A DNA stretch of 64,000 nt, from contig NW_026515477.1 in the NCBI RefSeq assembly GCF_014898815.1, forward strand, positions 682,001-746,000, in the 5' to 3' direction. The DNA comes from Panonychus citri. Its lineage: Eukaryota > Arthropoda > Arachnida > Trombidiformes > Tetranychidae. The notes beneath the pieces are model-generated. The model was not told the origin of the DNA. It did no database searches and worked only from the letters and a program-made list of their open reading frames with translations. The position numbers were made by a program, and so were the translations under genes. This document shows, in pieces, positions 32,893-44,145 of the stretch (position 1 is the first letter of the stretch; each line of letters starts with the position of its first letter).

Positions 32893-33901
32893 TTAACTGG
32901 CATAAGGATCCTTTTTGTGTTGTTTCTTTTTGTATTGTTTTCTTTTGATACTTCGAGTCATGGCCAAAGAATCTTCGAATGCTCCTGCCTCCAAGGCATC
33001 ACGAGCTTCGGTGATTGAAAAGTACCTCGATGCTGCGAAACCCGCTTTGATTTCGTCGTATCCATAATGGATCAAAGCATCGTAAATATTACCGACCACT
33101 TCATCTCGAGTCTCTTTTTCACAATCGTTGTCCATGTTGAGAGCTTTTTGTAGGCCATTTCGGCCTGTTTGAACTGCTTCATTCGAGCCAAAGATTGACC
33201 AAGTTTGAAGTAGCCTAACATGATCACACAGGGAGAAAAAGTTGACAATTAGAATCACCGAGTTACAAATTGTTGATGAAAGATGAGAGAGAAAGATGAG
33301 AAAACAATATCAATCTTTTAAGATGAAAGTGAAAACTGAAAATGGATCAGTCAACAGAGGCACTTCAAATTTTATATCCACTGGGGGGATCGGCTAAACT
33401 GATTAAGATACTAAACAGTTTATTTTTGATATTTTTTTTGATTGAGATGATGACGATCATCAAACAAAGATCACAAATAGCCCAAGGGCATAACGAAAAC
33501 AGCTTACCTTTGGCCCATAATGGATTACCCCTTAAAGTGATTACGATGTCTTCGAGAGCCTTTTGAGGCTCGTTGATTTCCAGATAACAATAAGCACGAT
33601 TGTAAAAGAGTCGATAATCCGACGAGTTGAGAGTGATGGCCAAATTCAGGTATTCTATGGCTTTGTCGTAAAAACCACCGGCTGCCAAATCGATTCCATG
33701 AGAGGCTATTGAGTGATAATTGTTGACAAAAAACATTTTCAATGCTGAAAGACTGTAAGGTTTAGGTGAAGATGAAGATGAGGTTGATGACGATGATGGA
33801 GATGGAGATGGAGATGACACTGATGATTGAGATGATTTGACGGAATTGCCAAAGGAACGTCGAACAAATGAAAAATCTAACAGCTCATCATTTGAATCCA
33901 T
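32893..33901 (-). CDS. Tetratricopeptide-repeat protein, TTC31-like
   Basis: Exons 33901-33508 and 33214-32893, about 238 residues. The ATG at 33901 (MDSNDELLDF) is chosen; the extension above it starts with TTG. A Ser/Pro-rich low-complexity linker is followed by three TPR-like helix pairs: GGFYDKAIEYLNLAITLNSSDYRLF, NRAYCYLEINEPQKALEDIVITLRGNPLWAKG, then YFKLGQSLARMKQFKQAEMAYKKALNMD. The C-terminus has YGYDEIKAGFAASRYFSITEARDAL, like the region after the TPRs in TTC31, and a basic tail. TPRs bind partner proteins; no specific role is known to me. One A is missing from an A-run near 33153, shifting the frame inside MAYKKAL. Confidence 0.75.
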
Positions 33902-34292
33902 TGCTTGATAAATTGTCAACCGAAATCTAATCAACCAACCAAAAAGAGAGAAAAAAAAATCAAAAAATAAGATTACGAAAAAGGGTAAACAATGAGCTAA
34001 ATTGTGTAACCAATGGTTACCTTAATTGTTGATTATTCTGTTGATTGTTTGTTAATTGTTGATTAATGATCACAATTAAAAAAACAAATGATTCATTTGA
34101 GCAAAAAGAGAGAAAAAGCAAAAATAAATAACTAATTAGTAATGTTAGATTTAAATAGCAAATTCGATCTCAACTTTTCCTTCACTAATCAGCTGATCGA
34201 TTGTTATGATTGAGTAAAGTGGTTTTCTTTGCAATAATTTTCTCTTTTTCTTTTTCTTCAACATTCTCTCTCATATTCTTCCAAATTCCAAG
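33902..34292. promoter_or_regulatory. Divergent promoter of the TPR gene and APC11
   Basis: 391 bases separate the two start codons. AT-rich, with a pyrimidine-rich tract just before the APC11 ATG (34243-34275). No TATA box or named motif seen. Confidence 0.35.
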
Positions 34293-34630
34293 ATGAAAGT
34301 AAACATTAAGAGTAAGTAATGATCCAAATTATCTTATAACATTATCTATCTTTCTATTGATTAAATTTGATTGTTTTCTTTTTCTGTGCTTAAGGCTGGC
34401 GAGGAGTTTCTGTTTGGAAATGGATCGCCAAAGATGATAATTGTGGCATTTGTCGTAATGCTTTCGACGGTTGTTGCACCGACTGTAAGATGCCCGGTGA
34501 TGAATGTCCATTGGTTTGGGGACAATGTTCACACTGTTTCCATATTCATTGTATCATGAAGTGGCTCAATTCACCTCAAGTTGTTCAATTGTGTCCAATT
34601 TGCCGGCAAGATTGGAAATTCAAGGAATAG
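34293..34630 (+). CDS. ANAPC11: Anaphase-promoting complex subunit 11 (RING-H2)
   Basis: Exons 34293-34311 and 34395-34630 join to 84 residues, the standard size. Nearly every APC11 landmark is present: MKVNIKSWRGVSVWKW, CGICRNAFDGCCTDCKMPGD, CPLVWGQCSHCFHIHCIMKW and CPICRQDWKFKE at the C-terminus. The RING-H2 ligands are complete, including the extra zinc-site Cys. APC11 is the catalytic RING subunit of the anaphase-promoting complex and recruits the E2 for ubiquitination of mitotic regulators. The DNA just after this gene is the left end of the duplicated block. Confidence 0.96.
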
Positions 34631-34798
34631 TAAACATGATTACTCCAAATTTCAACATTACCTGTGAATTAGAAACAGGTGATCAATGGGAAAATGTCAA
34701 CAATCAAAACAATCATGTGACTAATTAAACAATCATTTTTTCTCCATCATTCCAATTCAATTTGTTTAATCGCGATTAAAAATAAGTTCGAGGTATGT

Positions 34799-34838
<40 letters not shown>

Positions 34839-35013
34839 TAATGTGCCATCAAATCCAAGAATTGTCAAAAAATGTCGATCAACAATTAGTGTGAATAAAC
34901 ATTTGTCATTTAATAGAATCTTCATTTTTCAAAATAAGTAAAAAAATCATATTCATTTGAAGATTTTGTGTCAAAAGAAATATAAAAAATAGAAAATTAG
35001 TTTTTTCGGTCAA

Positions 35014-36048
35014 TCAATCCGATCTTTTTTCTTCATCCAGAATTCCTGCCAGAATAACATCTCTGATTATCTCGATATCTTTATAATCATAACAAGTGAT
35101 GTAAACCAATTCCTCGAGAATCTGAAAAGTGACAAGAAAATACAAAGAAATGATTAATCAACAAGTGATCAACATTAGTTAGAAATTAGATTTACCTTTG
35201 GTCCTGATTGTTCATCCACTAACATCGGTGTGACAGCGACAATCGCACAACTAATCAACATTTGATCACTAATAAAACATTTAAATTGTCTATAAGAGAA
35301 AAAAAAACAAAACCAAATATCAACAATCAGATTATAAACAATCAATGCGAGAAAGTAACTTACTCGTAATCAAATTTCCTTGATTCCTTAAGGTGGTCAT
35401 ATAATTTAGACAAAATATCGGCTTTGGTCAGATAATAAAAGTCCATTGTTTTATGTAAGAAAGAGTAAAGTAATTGACCATCAATTGACGGCTCATTGTG
35501 AACAAGTGTTAATATCAACAATGGACAGATTGAGTTGAGTGGACACTGGTCGATCTTGTAGTTTACTGTTTTCATCACTCGTAACTCTGATTTAACTATT
35601 GTCGCCTTTGAATAGTCTTGACCAAACTTCCTAATTAGTGAACAATATTCCTCCAAACTCCTGATCGAAAGGCTTGAACTCACTTTACACGATAACATGA
35701 TGCAGGTCAAAAGACGAAGCAGCGACTGATCTTTAATATGAAACCAAAGCGATAGTTCATTGGTCATCTCATCTCGAGAAAGATCACATTTTAAATTGTC
35801 AATATGATGTTCCAGGAATTCCTCGTACAAATCACAGGTATTGTATCTCACAAAAGGATCTTCAATTTTAAGAAAAGAAATTAAATCAAAAATGAATGAC
35901 ACTAATTTACGGTAATTTCTCAATTCCCAAATAGAAAATGATTTTCTGCTTGAATTAACTTTGATTTACTTTCATCTGAGGCTTTTCTTAGCATCTCAAT
36001 CAACAGGTCGTAACTGGTTAACTCTAATAGGCCATTGTTTGGATCCAT
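35014..36048 (-). CDS. CNTD1: Cyclin-fold protein, CNTD1/COSA-1-like
   Basis: Exons 36048-35364, 35289-35196 and 35121-35014, about 295 residues. The middle has cyclin-box-like helices: IEDPFVRYNTCDLYEEFLEHHI, LLRLLTCIMLSCKVSSS, SELRVMKTVNYKI. The C-terminal box has DQMLISCAIVAVTPML. The order and spacing match CNTD1, a noncanonical cyclin needed for meiotic crossover designation; the assignment is from memory and is moderately sure. One base is missing near 35961 (ACTTTGATTT where the second copy has ACTTTGGATTT), so the frame breaks after DESKS; copy 2 shows the correct frame through this spot. Elsewhere this copy is intact and copy 2 is not, so this is likely the functional gene. Confidence 0.68.
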
Positions 36049-36649
36049 GGAGTCGCTTAAATAATCAATAAATCACTGAAAAACAATAAAAAAAAACCTA
36101 ATTAGTTAGAAAAAGCTGGTAAACATTAACATTAAATGGCTTAATTACACTTACAAATTATCCAATTTTTGATCAACATTGAAAATTTAGAGAAATGTAA
36201 ACATCATAACTGAGATTATCCGAGAATCAAGGAAGAAATGGTAAAACAATAACAATGACTAATTAACTAATGGAAAAAGAAATGTCAACAAAGCGAGCAA
36301 ACTGATTAATCAATTAAACTCATTAATTTTAATCTTTACAATTGGTCAATTGTTTTTCTTTTTCAATTCAATTTATCAAAATGCGCCTTTCGAAATTAGT
36401 TTAGCTATTTAACTCTAGATGTCTCTTTCTCTCTCTTCGAATCGAAACAATTTAAAGTTAATAAATTGTTTATAATAATTGACGAACGCTAATAAATTTA
36501 AGTAAAATTAAAGTAATAAATTAGGTAATTTTTAAATCGATGATCAATTATTGATCATTTTTTATTGGAAATTCAACCTCATTTTAATCGAGTGTTATTC
36601 TTTCTTGTTGATTGTCTCAAATGACATTTAACTTGTTTTCGATTACAAT

Positions 36650-37166
36650 TTATCGTTGTGGTCCTCGAAACAAGGCTCCCATTAATCCCCCTCCGGATTT
36701 CATTAGTTCAGGTCCAAATGCCATCGCTGTAATGCGGTCCTTGAATCTTTCGTAGTTTTCGGGTTTTTTGGATCCTGTTCCCATTGCTATGGCAAAGGTC
36801 CTTAAGGGCAAGGAAGGGTCATTAGGATCTATCTGAGCGGTTCTCTCTGATTTCTTCCTCATCTATCTTTCGGGAATTTTCAATATGTTCAGGAGAGAGA
36901 ATAAAATAACCTTCGTTCTCAGGATCTGGAATGAAGATTCTTTTAGCTCTTTGTTTATAATCCAATTCGGTAAGATAGCCAGAAACCATTCCTCTAACTC
37001 TTTCCTCTGTGAATTCCTCTTGATCCTCATCTTTGGATGTGTTGATACACTTTGTTAGAGAATCATAATCACTTTTTTCATCTGCGACAAAAGCTTTAAT
37101 AAGCTCGAATTGGACTTTATTTGCGGTACCAATAGATGTTACTTCAAGTGTTTTAATTAAATCCAT
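36650..37166 (-). CDS. Gene X, copy A: conserved hydrophilic protein, unrecognised
   Basis: Intronless, about 172 residues from ATG at 37166 (MDLIKTLEVTS). It has a charged middle (EDQEEFTEERVRGMVSGYL) and a well-conserved segment DYKQRAKRIFIPDPENEGYF, then FAIAMGTGSKKPENYERFKD and a glycine-rich C-terminus (SGGGLMGALFRGPQR). Two bases are missing in a CTCTCT run (about 36842-36850) relative to copies B and C, shifting the frame between EEEIRE and RTAQIDP. I do not recognise the family. Conservation of the protein across copies B and C at most codons suggests it was selected until recently. Confidence 0.55.
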
Positions 37167-37378
37167 TGGCACGAAAAAGCTCAAGAATTAATGGCAAAAA
37201 AACGAAAAGAAAAGAACTGTGGTTGAAAAGGTTGAACGGAAATGAATAAACTTAAGAAAAACTTTTTCAACTAGAAAATTTTACCACTTGTGTCCGTTTC
37301 CGACAAAGTGGGACAGAAAAGTGACCTGAAGCGGTGAAATTGAAACTCGAAATGGCCTTTGATTTACAATAGCTCTCA

Positions 37379-38275
37379 ATTGTTTCTCTAATTCAATTTA
37401 TTAAAATTCGAAATCAATCTAAATATGAACATCTAAATTTCACTATTTCATAATGGAAAAAAATTACTAACAAGTTAATCATTATTGATTTGGAACAATT
37501 AAATTCTATCTGGAAGATAATCCACAAGATCTTATATTAAACTTTGGATTAGCTGATTAACTTGTCATTAAGAATTTTAATGAAAACGGTTGCTGAGATG
37601 ATTTAATTGTTGTAATTGAAATTACAACTTAATCATCTTCATTTTTTAATTCTTATCAAGTTAATTGACCAAAGCTTTATCCTTATTAAGTTGATGTTTG
37701 CTGATTGTCTAAATTGTCAAGAACTGATTATTGTAATATAGTTGAGTAAATGATTAAAATTAAATGTTAATTATTAATAATTGGATCAATGAATGTATTT
37801 ACAAAGTTGTTGATCATTGTTATCATTTCACCTTAATAATTATCTTATTGTAATCAAATTGATAATAATTTTTCATTTGTAGACAAATTTAAGTCAAGTT
37901 ATTCAAGTTAATTCAATTAGGGTTTAAGTTATGAGTTCATGATTAACTTTGATTCAAATGATATGAACAATGAAAAGGGTTTAACAATGAATTTATTGTT
38001 GTGAACATTTAATATGATCAGTTAATCACTAATTGTAATTAGAATGCCTTCATTCCCTTATTACTGTTGTAATTTCATTTGATTGTTGATCAAATTTTGA
38101 TTTCAGAAAAATTAATTTACTCAAAGTTACCGATATTTTTTTTACCATGTTGATTGTTCAAAATGATTAAGACCGAATTAGTTTATTCAATTGGAATTAT
38201 TTGCTGATTTAATTGATTTAATTGGTGATTGATTTTCAAATTTTTGTTCAACTTTTCCATAAATTGTTTCCAAAT
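37379..38275. other. Intergenic DNA before the glycine-rich gene
   Basis: AT-rich, non-coding. Two pieces (about 37943-38020 and 38083-38190) reappear fused together at about 44605-44790. Confidence 0.45.
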
Positions 38276-39226
38276 ATGAATTTAATTTGGATCGGTTTAA
38301 TTGTTATCATCACAAAGCCCATTGGATATAAAGCTAAAGGTGATTAATCATATTGTGATTTACTAAGCTGATTGTTTGATTTTAGTGATTACAATTAGCA
38401 TCAATGATTTGGTTAAGCCTCTGAATTAATTGTTCATTTTGTTTCTTTGTGATTTAGGTGAAAAAGGAGGCGGTGGTGGGGATATAATCATCATTGGAGC
38501 GGGTAAGAGTTTTAATTTAATCTTAAATTGTGAGTTGATCTGATTATTTTCTTGGTCTCTTGTTCATGATTAGGAGGTATGAGTGGAGGTGGTGGATCTG
38601 GATGGGGAGGCGGTGGTGGTGGTGGATGGTCTATGGATGGTGGAGGAGGAGGTTAGTAATATTCCTTTCAATTGTTAATGTCAATCGCTTAATTGTTTGA
38701 TTAATTTTCTTTAGGGATGCCGATGATGGTAATTGATGGAGGTGATGATGAAGGAGATAAAAAGGAAAAAGAAAAGAAAAAAAGTAAAGGTAAAGGTAAA
38801 GGCGGCGGAGGTCCAACGATAATTATCATCGGTGGTGGTGGAGGCGGTGGTAAAGGAGGAAGTAGTGGCGGTGGTTGGGGTGGTGGTGGTGGAGGTTGGG
38901 GAGGAGGAGGAGGAGGTGGTGGCGGATGGGGTATGCAAAGTGGAGGTGGTGGTGGTGGTGGAGGCTGGGGAATGAGTAGCGGTGGTTGTGGTGGTGGATG
39001 CTCATCTGGTGGGATGCAAGGTGGTTGGGGAATGAGTAGTGGAGGTGGAGGGGGTTGTGGCTGTGGTGGATCATCAATGGGTCAAGTACAATATGTTCCC
39101 ATTCCTGTTCCAATGATGACTAAGATGATGTCTTCATCTGGATGGGGTGGAAGCAGCGGCGGAGAGTCAAGTTCGACTGGCTGGAGATCAGCAGCCAGTA
39201 TGGTACGTCCATCTGTCTGGGGTTAA
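38276..39226 (+). CDS. Secreted glycine-rich structural protein
   Basis: Four exons (38276-38339, 38458-38502, 38574-38651, 38715-39226), every junction splitting a Gly codon after its first base, give 232 residues. The N-terminus is hydrophobic (MNLIWIGLIVIITKPIGYKAK) and can serve as a signal peptide. A short Lys/Glu block (DKKEKEKKKSKGKGK) lies between Gly-rich parts. The last exon holds GGGWG-type repeats with Trp, Met, Ser and a few Cys, ending VQYVPIPVPMMTKM and a Trp-Gly C-terminus. This composition is found in cuticle, silk and adhesive proteins of arthropods; which one cannot be told. The collapsed copies of the block to the right lack this gene. Confidence 0.75.
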
Positions 39227-39774
39227 TTTCCAGTTAATTGTTTAAAATGAAACAATTTAAAATTTTGCCACCGATTATCATCAATCGTAAAAAGATGTCA
39301 ACTAGGAAATTTTTTTCATTTCTAATTCCAAATGTACAACAATTAAAACTCATTCACTTAATCAAATTAACAAATCTAACACCTTATCCACACAATCAGC
39401 AAACTCTCAATCCCAACAATTAAATTTTGTATATTTGCCATTTACACCTTGATATATTATCACATTTTAATTAATCGCCAACATTCAAAAAATTATCACC
39501 ACAATTGATTGATGTAAATCAATGTTCAATTATCACTTTTCTCAACCGAAAGAAAAATGAAACTTCAATTTCAATGAAAAATTTAATAAAATAATTAAAG
39601 TGAACTGTTATTAACCTTAAAGGGTTCGGTAAAAAAATAACACAAATTGAGTAAAAATTGGAATTCGAATTCGAATTGAGATCATTGAGTTGATTTATCA
39701 CTTGAACCACAATCGAGTGTTATTCTTTCTCGTTGATTGTCTCAAATGACATCTAACTTGTTTTCGATTACAAT
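39227..39774. repeat. Duplicated spacer with 3' flank of DDB2
   Basis: From about 39360 on, the same sequence recurs at about 43047-43350 and 44790-45130, where it forms the 3' flank of DDB2. At 39708-39716 it switches to the 3' flank of gene X through the shared word AATCGAGTG. Confidence 0.75.
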
Positions 39775-40196
39775 TTATCGTTGTGGTCCTCGAAACAAGG
39801 CTCCAATTAGTCCCCCTCCGGATTTCATTAGTGTAGGTCCAAATGCCATCGCTGTAATGCGGTCCTTGAATCTTTCGTAGTTTTCGGGTTTTTTGGATCC
39901 TGTTCCCATTGCTATGGCAAAGGTCTTTAAGTCCGCGTCAGGGTCATTAGGATCTAGCTGAGCGGTTCTCTCTCTGAGTTCTTCCTCATCTATCTTTTGG
40001 GAATTTTCAATATGTTCAGGAGAGAGAATATAATAACCTTCGTTCTCAGGATCTGGAATGAAGATTCTTTTAGCTCTTTGTTTATAATCCAATACGCCAC
40101 GATGAGCAGAAACCATTCCTCTAACTCTTTCCTCAGTGTATTCCTCTTGATCCTCATCTTTGGATGTGTTGAGACACTTTGTTAGAGAATCATAAT
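39775..40196 (-). pseudogene. Gene X, copy B, truncated at its 5' end
   Basis: Matches gene X copy A from the C-terminus (RGPQR) up to the codons for SDYDSLTK, then breaks at about 40196 into DDB2 3'-flank sequence through a shared ATCACTTTT. The frame through ERTAQLDPNDP is correct here, unlike copy A. Without the original start region it is probably not expressed as a full protein, although an ATG-like start near 40116 leaves a 113-residue frame open. Confidence 0.75.
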
Positions 40197-40683
40197 CACT
40201 TTTCTCAACCGAAAGAAAAATGAAACTTATTCAATTTCCATGAAAAATTTAAAATAAAATAATTAAAGTGAATTTTTATTAACCTTTTCGGGTTTGGTAA
40301 AAAAATAAACACAAATTGAGTAAAAATTGGAATTGGAATTGAGATCGTTGAGTTGATTTATCACACGAACCACAATCAAGTGGTTTTAAAGCTGATTAAC
40401 GCTTTTTCTTTGTATTTTTTGGTGGCAGTTTCGGTTTAGCTTGAGCCTTTTTGGCCTTTCCTTTAACTTTTATCTTCTTGAGATCATCTTCATCTTCTTC
40501 ATCGTCATCATCACTGTCCATATCGGAACTTCCTCTTTTATGGTTTGGTTTGAGGTTCTTGGCCGAAGATTTTGACTCTGGATAATTTTGTTTCCAAATG
40601 ATGATATCGGTTTGGAACATGGTACAAAATATCACCCATGCAATTGAAATGATTCAGTGAGCTGATTTTCTGGCTTGAATATC
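40197..40683 (-). pseudogene. DDB2 C-terminal fragment
   Basis: Copy of the DDB2 3' flank and last 75 or so codons (FQTDIIIWKQNYPESKSS, then MDSDDDDEEDEDD and the Lys-rich tail ending KNTKKKR). It ends at TATCCAA, where it is fused to the start of the second CNTD1 block. It lacks all WD repeats. It retains the correct frame at the place where the full-length DDB2 reads frameshifted. Confidence 0.85.
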
Positions 40684-40954
40684 CAATTCAATTTGTTTAA
40701 TCGTGATTAAAAAAAGTTCGAGGTATGTCAAGCTCTCTCTCTATCTCTCTCTTTCCTATTGTGCCATCAATCCAAGAATTGTCAAAATGTCGATCAACAA
40801 TTAGTGTGAATAAACATTTGTCATTTAATAGAATCTTCTTTTCAAAATAAGAAAAAAATCATATTCATTTGAAGGTTTTGTGTCAAAAGAAATATAAAAA
40901 TAGAAAATTAGTTTTTCGGTCAATCAATCCGATCTTTTTCTTCATCCAGAATTC

Positions 40955-41706
40955 CTGCCAGAATAACATCTCTGATTATCTCGATATCTTTATAATCATA
41001 ACAAGTGATGTAAACCAACCTCGAGAATCTGAAAAGTGACAAGAAAATACAAAGAAATGATTAATCAACAAGTGATCAACATTAGTTAGAAATTAGATTT
41101 ACCTTTGGTCCTGATTGTTCATCCACTAACATCGGCGTGACAGCGACAATCGCGCAACTGATTATTCGAACAAGAGTTAATATCAACAATGGACAGATTG
41201 AGTTTAGTGGACACTGTCAATTTTAGTTTACTGTTTCTACACTCGTAACTCTGATTTAACTATTGTCGCTTTGAATAGTCTTGACCAAACTTCCTAATTA
41301 GTGAACAATATTCTCCAAACTTGATCGAAAGGCTTGAACTCACTTTACACGATAACATGATGCAGGTCAAAAGACGAAGCAAAGGACTGATCTTTAATAT
41401 GAAACCAAAGTGATAGTTCATCATCTCATCTCGAGAAAGATCACATTTTAAATTGTCAATATGATGTTCCAGGAATTCCTCGTACAAATCACAGGTATTG
41501 TATCTCACAAAAGGATCTTCAATTTTAAGAAAAGAAATTAAATCAAAAATGAATGACACTAATTTACGGTAATTTCTCAATTCCCAAATAGAAAATGATT
41601 TTCTGCTTGAATTAACTTTGGATTTACTTTCATCTGAGGCTTTTCTTAGCATCTCAATCAACAGGTCGTAACTGGTTAACTCTAATAGGCCATTGTTTGG
41701 ATCCAT
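40955..41706 (-). pseudogene. CNTD1-like pseudogene (second copy)
   Basis: Begins with the same MDPNNGLLELTSYDLL start at 41706 and reads in frame across the site where copy 1 is broken (ESKSKVNSSRKSFSIWELRNY). It then loses codons at several points (MTNELSLW reads MNYHFG) and the region from SELRVMK to the end of exon 2 is replaced by a deletion near 41160. It cannot make a complete cyclin fold. Confidence 0.85.
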
Positions 41707-42289
41707 GGAGTCGCTTAAATAATCAATAAATCACTGAAAAACAATAAAAAAAAACCTAATTAGTTAGAAAAAGCTGGTAAACATTAACATTAAATGGCTT
41801 AATTACACTTACAAATTATCCAATTTTTGATCAACATTGAAAATTTAGAGAAATGTAAACATCATAACTGAGATTATCCGAGAATCAAGGAAGAAATGGT
41901 AAAACAATAATGACTAATTAACTAATGGAAAAGAAATGTCAACAAAACGAGCAAACTGATTAATCAATTAACCATTAATTTTTAATTTTACAATTGGTCA
42001 ATTGTTTTTCTTTTCAATTCAATTTATCAAAATGCGCTCGAAATTAGTTTAGCTATTTAACTTAGATGTCTCTTTCGAATCGAAACAATTTAAAGTTAAT
42101 AAATTGTTTATAATAATTGACGAACGTAAATAAATTTATAAAAATTAAAGTAATAAATTAGGTAATTTTTTAAATCGATGATCAATTATTGATCATTTTT
42201 ATTGAAATTCAACCTCATTTTATCGAGTATTATTCTTCTTGTTGATTGTCTCAAATGACATTTAACTTGTTTTCATTACAATTTATCGT

Positions 42290-42781
42290 TGTTCCTCGAA
42301 ACAAAGTCTCTATTATCCTCCGATCATTAGTGTAGGTCCAAATGCCATCGCTGTAATGCGGTCCTTGAATCTTTCGTAGTTTTCGGGTTTTTTGGATCCT
42401 GTTCCCATTGCTATGGCAAAGGTCTTTAAGTCCGCGTTAGGGTCATTAGGATCTATCTGAGCGGTTCTCTCTCTGATTTCTTCCTCATCTATCTTTCGGG
42501 AATTTTCAATATGTTCAGGAGAGAGAATAAAATAACCTTCGTTCTCAGGATCTGGAATGAAGATTTTTAGCTTTTGTTTATAATCCAGGTTAAGATAGCA
42601 AAACCAAGATTCTAACGTATTCCTCAGTGAATTCCTCTTGATCCTCATCTTTGATGTGTTGATAACTTTGTTAGAGAAGTTAAATCACTTTTTCATCTGC
42701 GACAAAAGCTTTAATAAGCTCGAATTGGACTTTATTTGCGGTACCAATAGATGTTACTTCAAGTGTTTTAATTAAATCCAT
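42290..42781 (-). pseudogene. Gene X, copy C, degraded
   Basis: Starts at an ATG at 42781 like copy A, then has several indels in the N-terminal half (around 42590-42680) and a mangled C-terminus (SGGGLMGALF region lost). The stretch FIPDPENEGYFILSPEHIEN to KPENYERFKD is retained. Confidence 0.85.
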
Positions 42782-42975
42782 TGCACGAAAAGCTCAAGAA
42801 TTAATGGCAAAAAAAAACGAAAAGAAAAGAACTGTGGTTGGAAAAGGTTGAACGGAAATGAATAAACTTAAGAAAATTTTTCAACTAGAAAATTTTACCA
42901 CTTGTGTCCGTTTCCGAAAAAGGGCAGAAAAGGACCTGAAGCGGTAAAATGAAACTCGAAATGGCCGATTTACAA

Positions 42976-43365
42976 TATTCAACTGATTATTGTAATATAT
43001 TAATACAGTAGTCATTTCACTTAATCAACTTCACTTAGACAAATTCAGCAAACTCTAAGAAACAATTAAATTTTAATATTTGCCATTTACACCTTGATAT
43101 ATTATCACATTTTAATTAATCGCCAACATTCAAAAAATTATCACCACAATTGATTGATATAAATCAATGTTCAATTATCACTTTTCTCAACCGAAAGAAA
43201 AATGAAACTTATTCAATTTCCATGAAAAATTTAATAAAATAATTAAAGTGAATTGTTATTAACCTTTTCGGGTTCGGTAAAAAAATTTAACACAAATTGA
43301 GTGAAAAACGAATTGGAATTGAGATCGTTGAGTTGATTTGTCACTTTTTAAAGGTTTTAAAGCTG
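42976..43365. repeat. Collapsed remnant of the glycine-rich-gene region and DDB2 3' flank
   Basis: Joins pieces matching about 37720-37735 and 39398-39700 with the glycine-rich gene deleted, then ends in DDB2 3'-flank sequence (TTTTAAAGCTG) near 43365. Confidence 0.7.
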
Positions 43366-44145
43366 TAACGTTAAAGAAAAACTCATCTAGTGGACCAGTT
43401 TTCTCGCACGCTTATCATACACGAAAAGATTCAAGATCACTTTAACCTGGGATAAGAAATCTCATATTTGTTTTTGTGATTAATTCACTTTTTGATCTTT
43501 AAACACTTCCATTAATTCACTATGGCATCGAGCTTCGTTTTCAGGATGTTTGAAATAATTGAACAAAAACTCAACAAGGTCATAAAGGTTATTCATGATA
43601 GAACGCACTTGAAGGTCATTTGAAGAACTTTTTGGAAACTAGAAATTTTTTCAAGCCTACCTGTGATGTTTTATCATTTCTGTGCTTACAGGGTCTAATT
43701 CAATTTGCTTTCTGTAAAAAGTTATCTAAAGTAACTGATTTTGTTTTAGCGCGATACCAACGTTGCTTTGTGATATCATAATTTTTTGACTTCATGACTA
43801 GGCTTGAAAAAATTTCTAGTTTTCAAAAAGTTCTTCAAATAACCTTCAAGTGCGTTCTATCATGAATAACCTTTATGACCTTGACCTTGAAATATGACAA
43901 TTGAGTATCTGTCAAACTTCCATAGACGAAATATGGAACCTATCGGTCAAGTAGTTTTTGAGTAATCGTGAAAAGAAAACCAACAAAGTAGCTGAATTGC
44001 CCTGTATATCGACCAATCCTAAAGAGACAAAAAAAGATTAGTAATCATTAAACTCTTGGGAGAGAGCAAATTTTTGTAATGATGTCGCAAGATTATAAAA
44101 AAGTGATGAAAATCAAATTATAAACAACGAATGAGAGAAAGTAAC
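43366..44145. other. Unique DNA between duplicated units
   Basis: Not seen elsewhere in the window. It holds the large inverted repeat listed separately and a weak CTCF-like word (CATCTAGTGGACC near 43384-43396). No ORF. Confidence 0.5.
43575..43883. repeat. Large inverted repeat: two 85-base arms around a 139-base spacer
   Basis: Left arm 43575-43659 (starts CAAGGTCATAAAGG, ends TTTCAAGCCTA) and right arm 43799-43883 (starts TAGGCTTGAAA, ends TTATGACCTTG) are reverse complements with only two mismatches by eye. No ORF and no obvious target duplication at the ends. It could be a foldback transposon/MITE relic or a hairpin-RNA precursor. Confidence 0.9.

Larger units (their letters stand above)
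34755..37378. repeat. Segmental duplication, copy 1 (CNTD1 + gene X)
   Basis: Aligns by eye along its length with 40685-42975, starting at AATTCAATTTGTTTAATCG and ending at the word AAATGGCC. It contains a CT microsatellite (34804-34834), the CNTD1-like gene and gene X copy A. Confidence 0.9.
40685..42975. repeat. Segmental duplication, copy 2 (decayed CNTD1 + gene X)
   Basis: Second copy of 34755-37378. Differences are mostly short deletions, plus one of about 250 bases near 41160 removing CNTD1 exon 2 sequence and the end of exon 1. Confidence 0.9.

Noticed and set aside
38631..39113. Minus-strand Thr- or His-rich ORFs opposite the glycine-rich gene
   Set aside because: Direct consequence of the GGT/GGA repeats on the coding strand.
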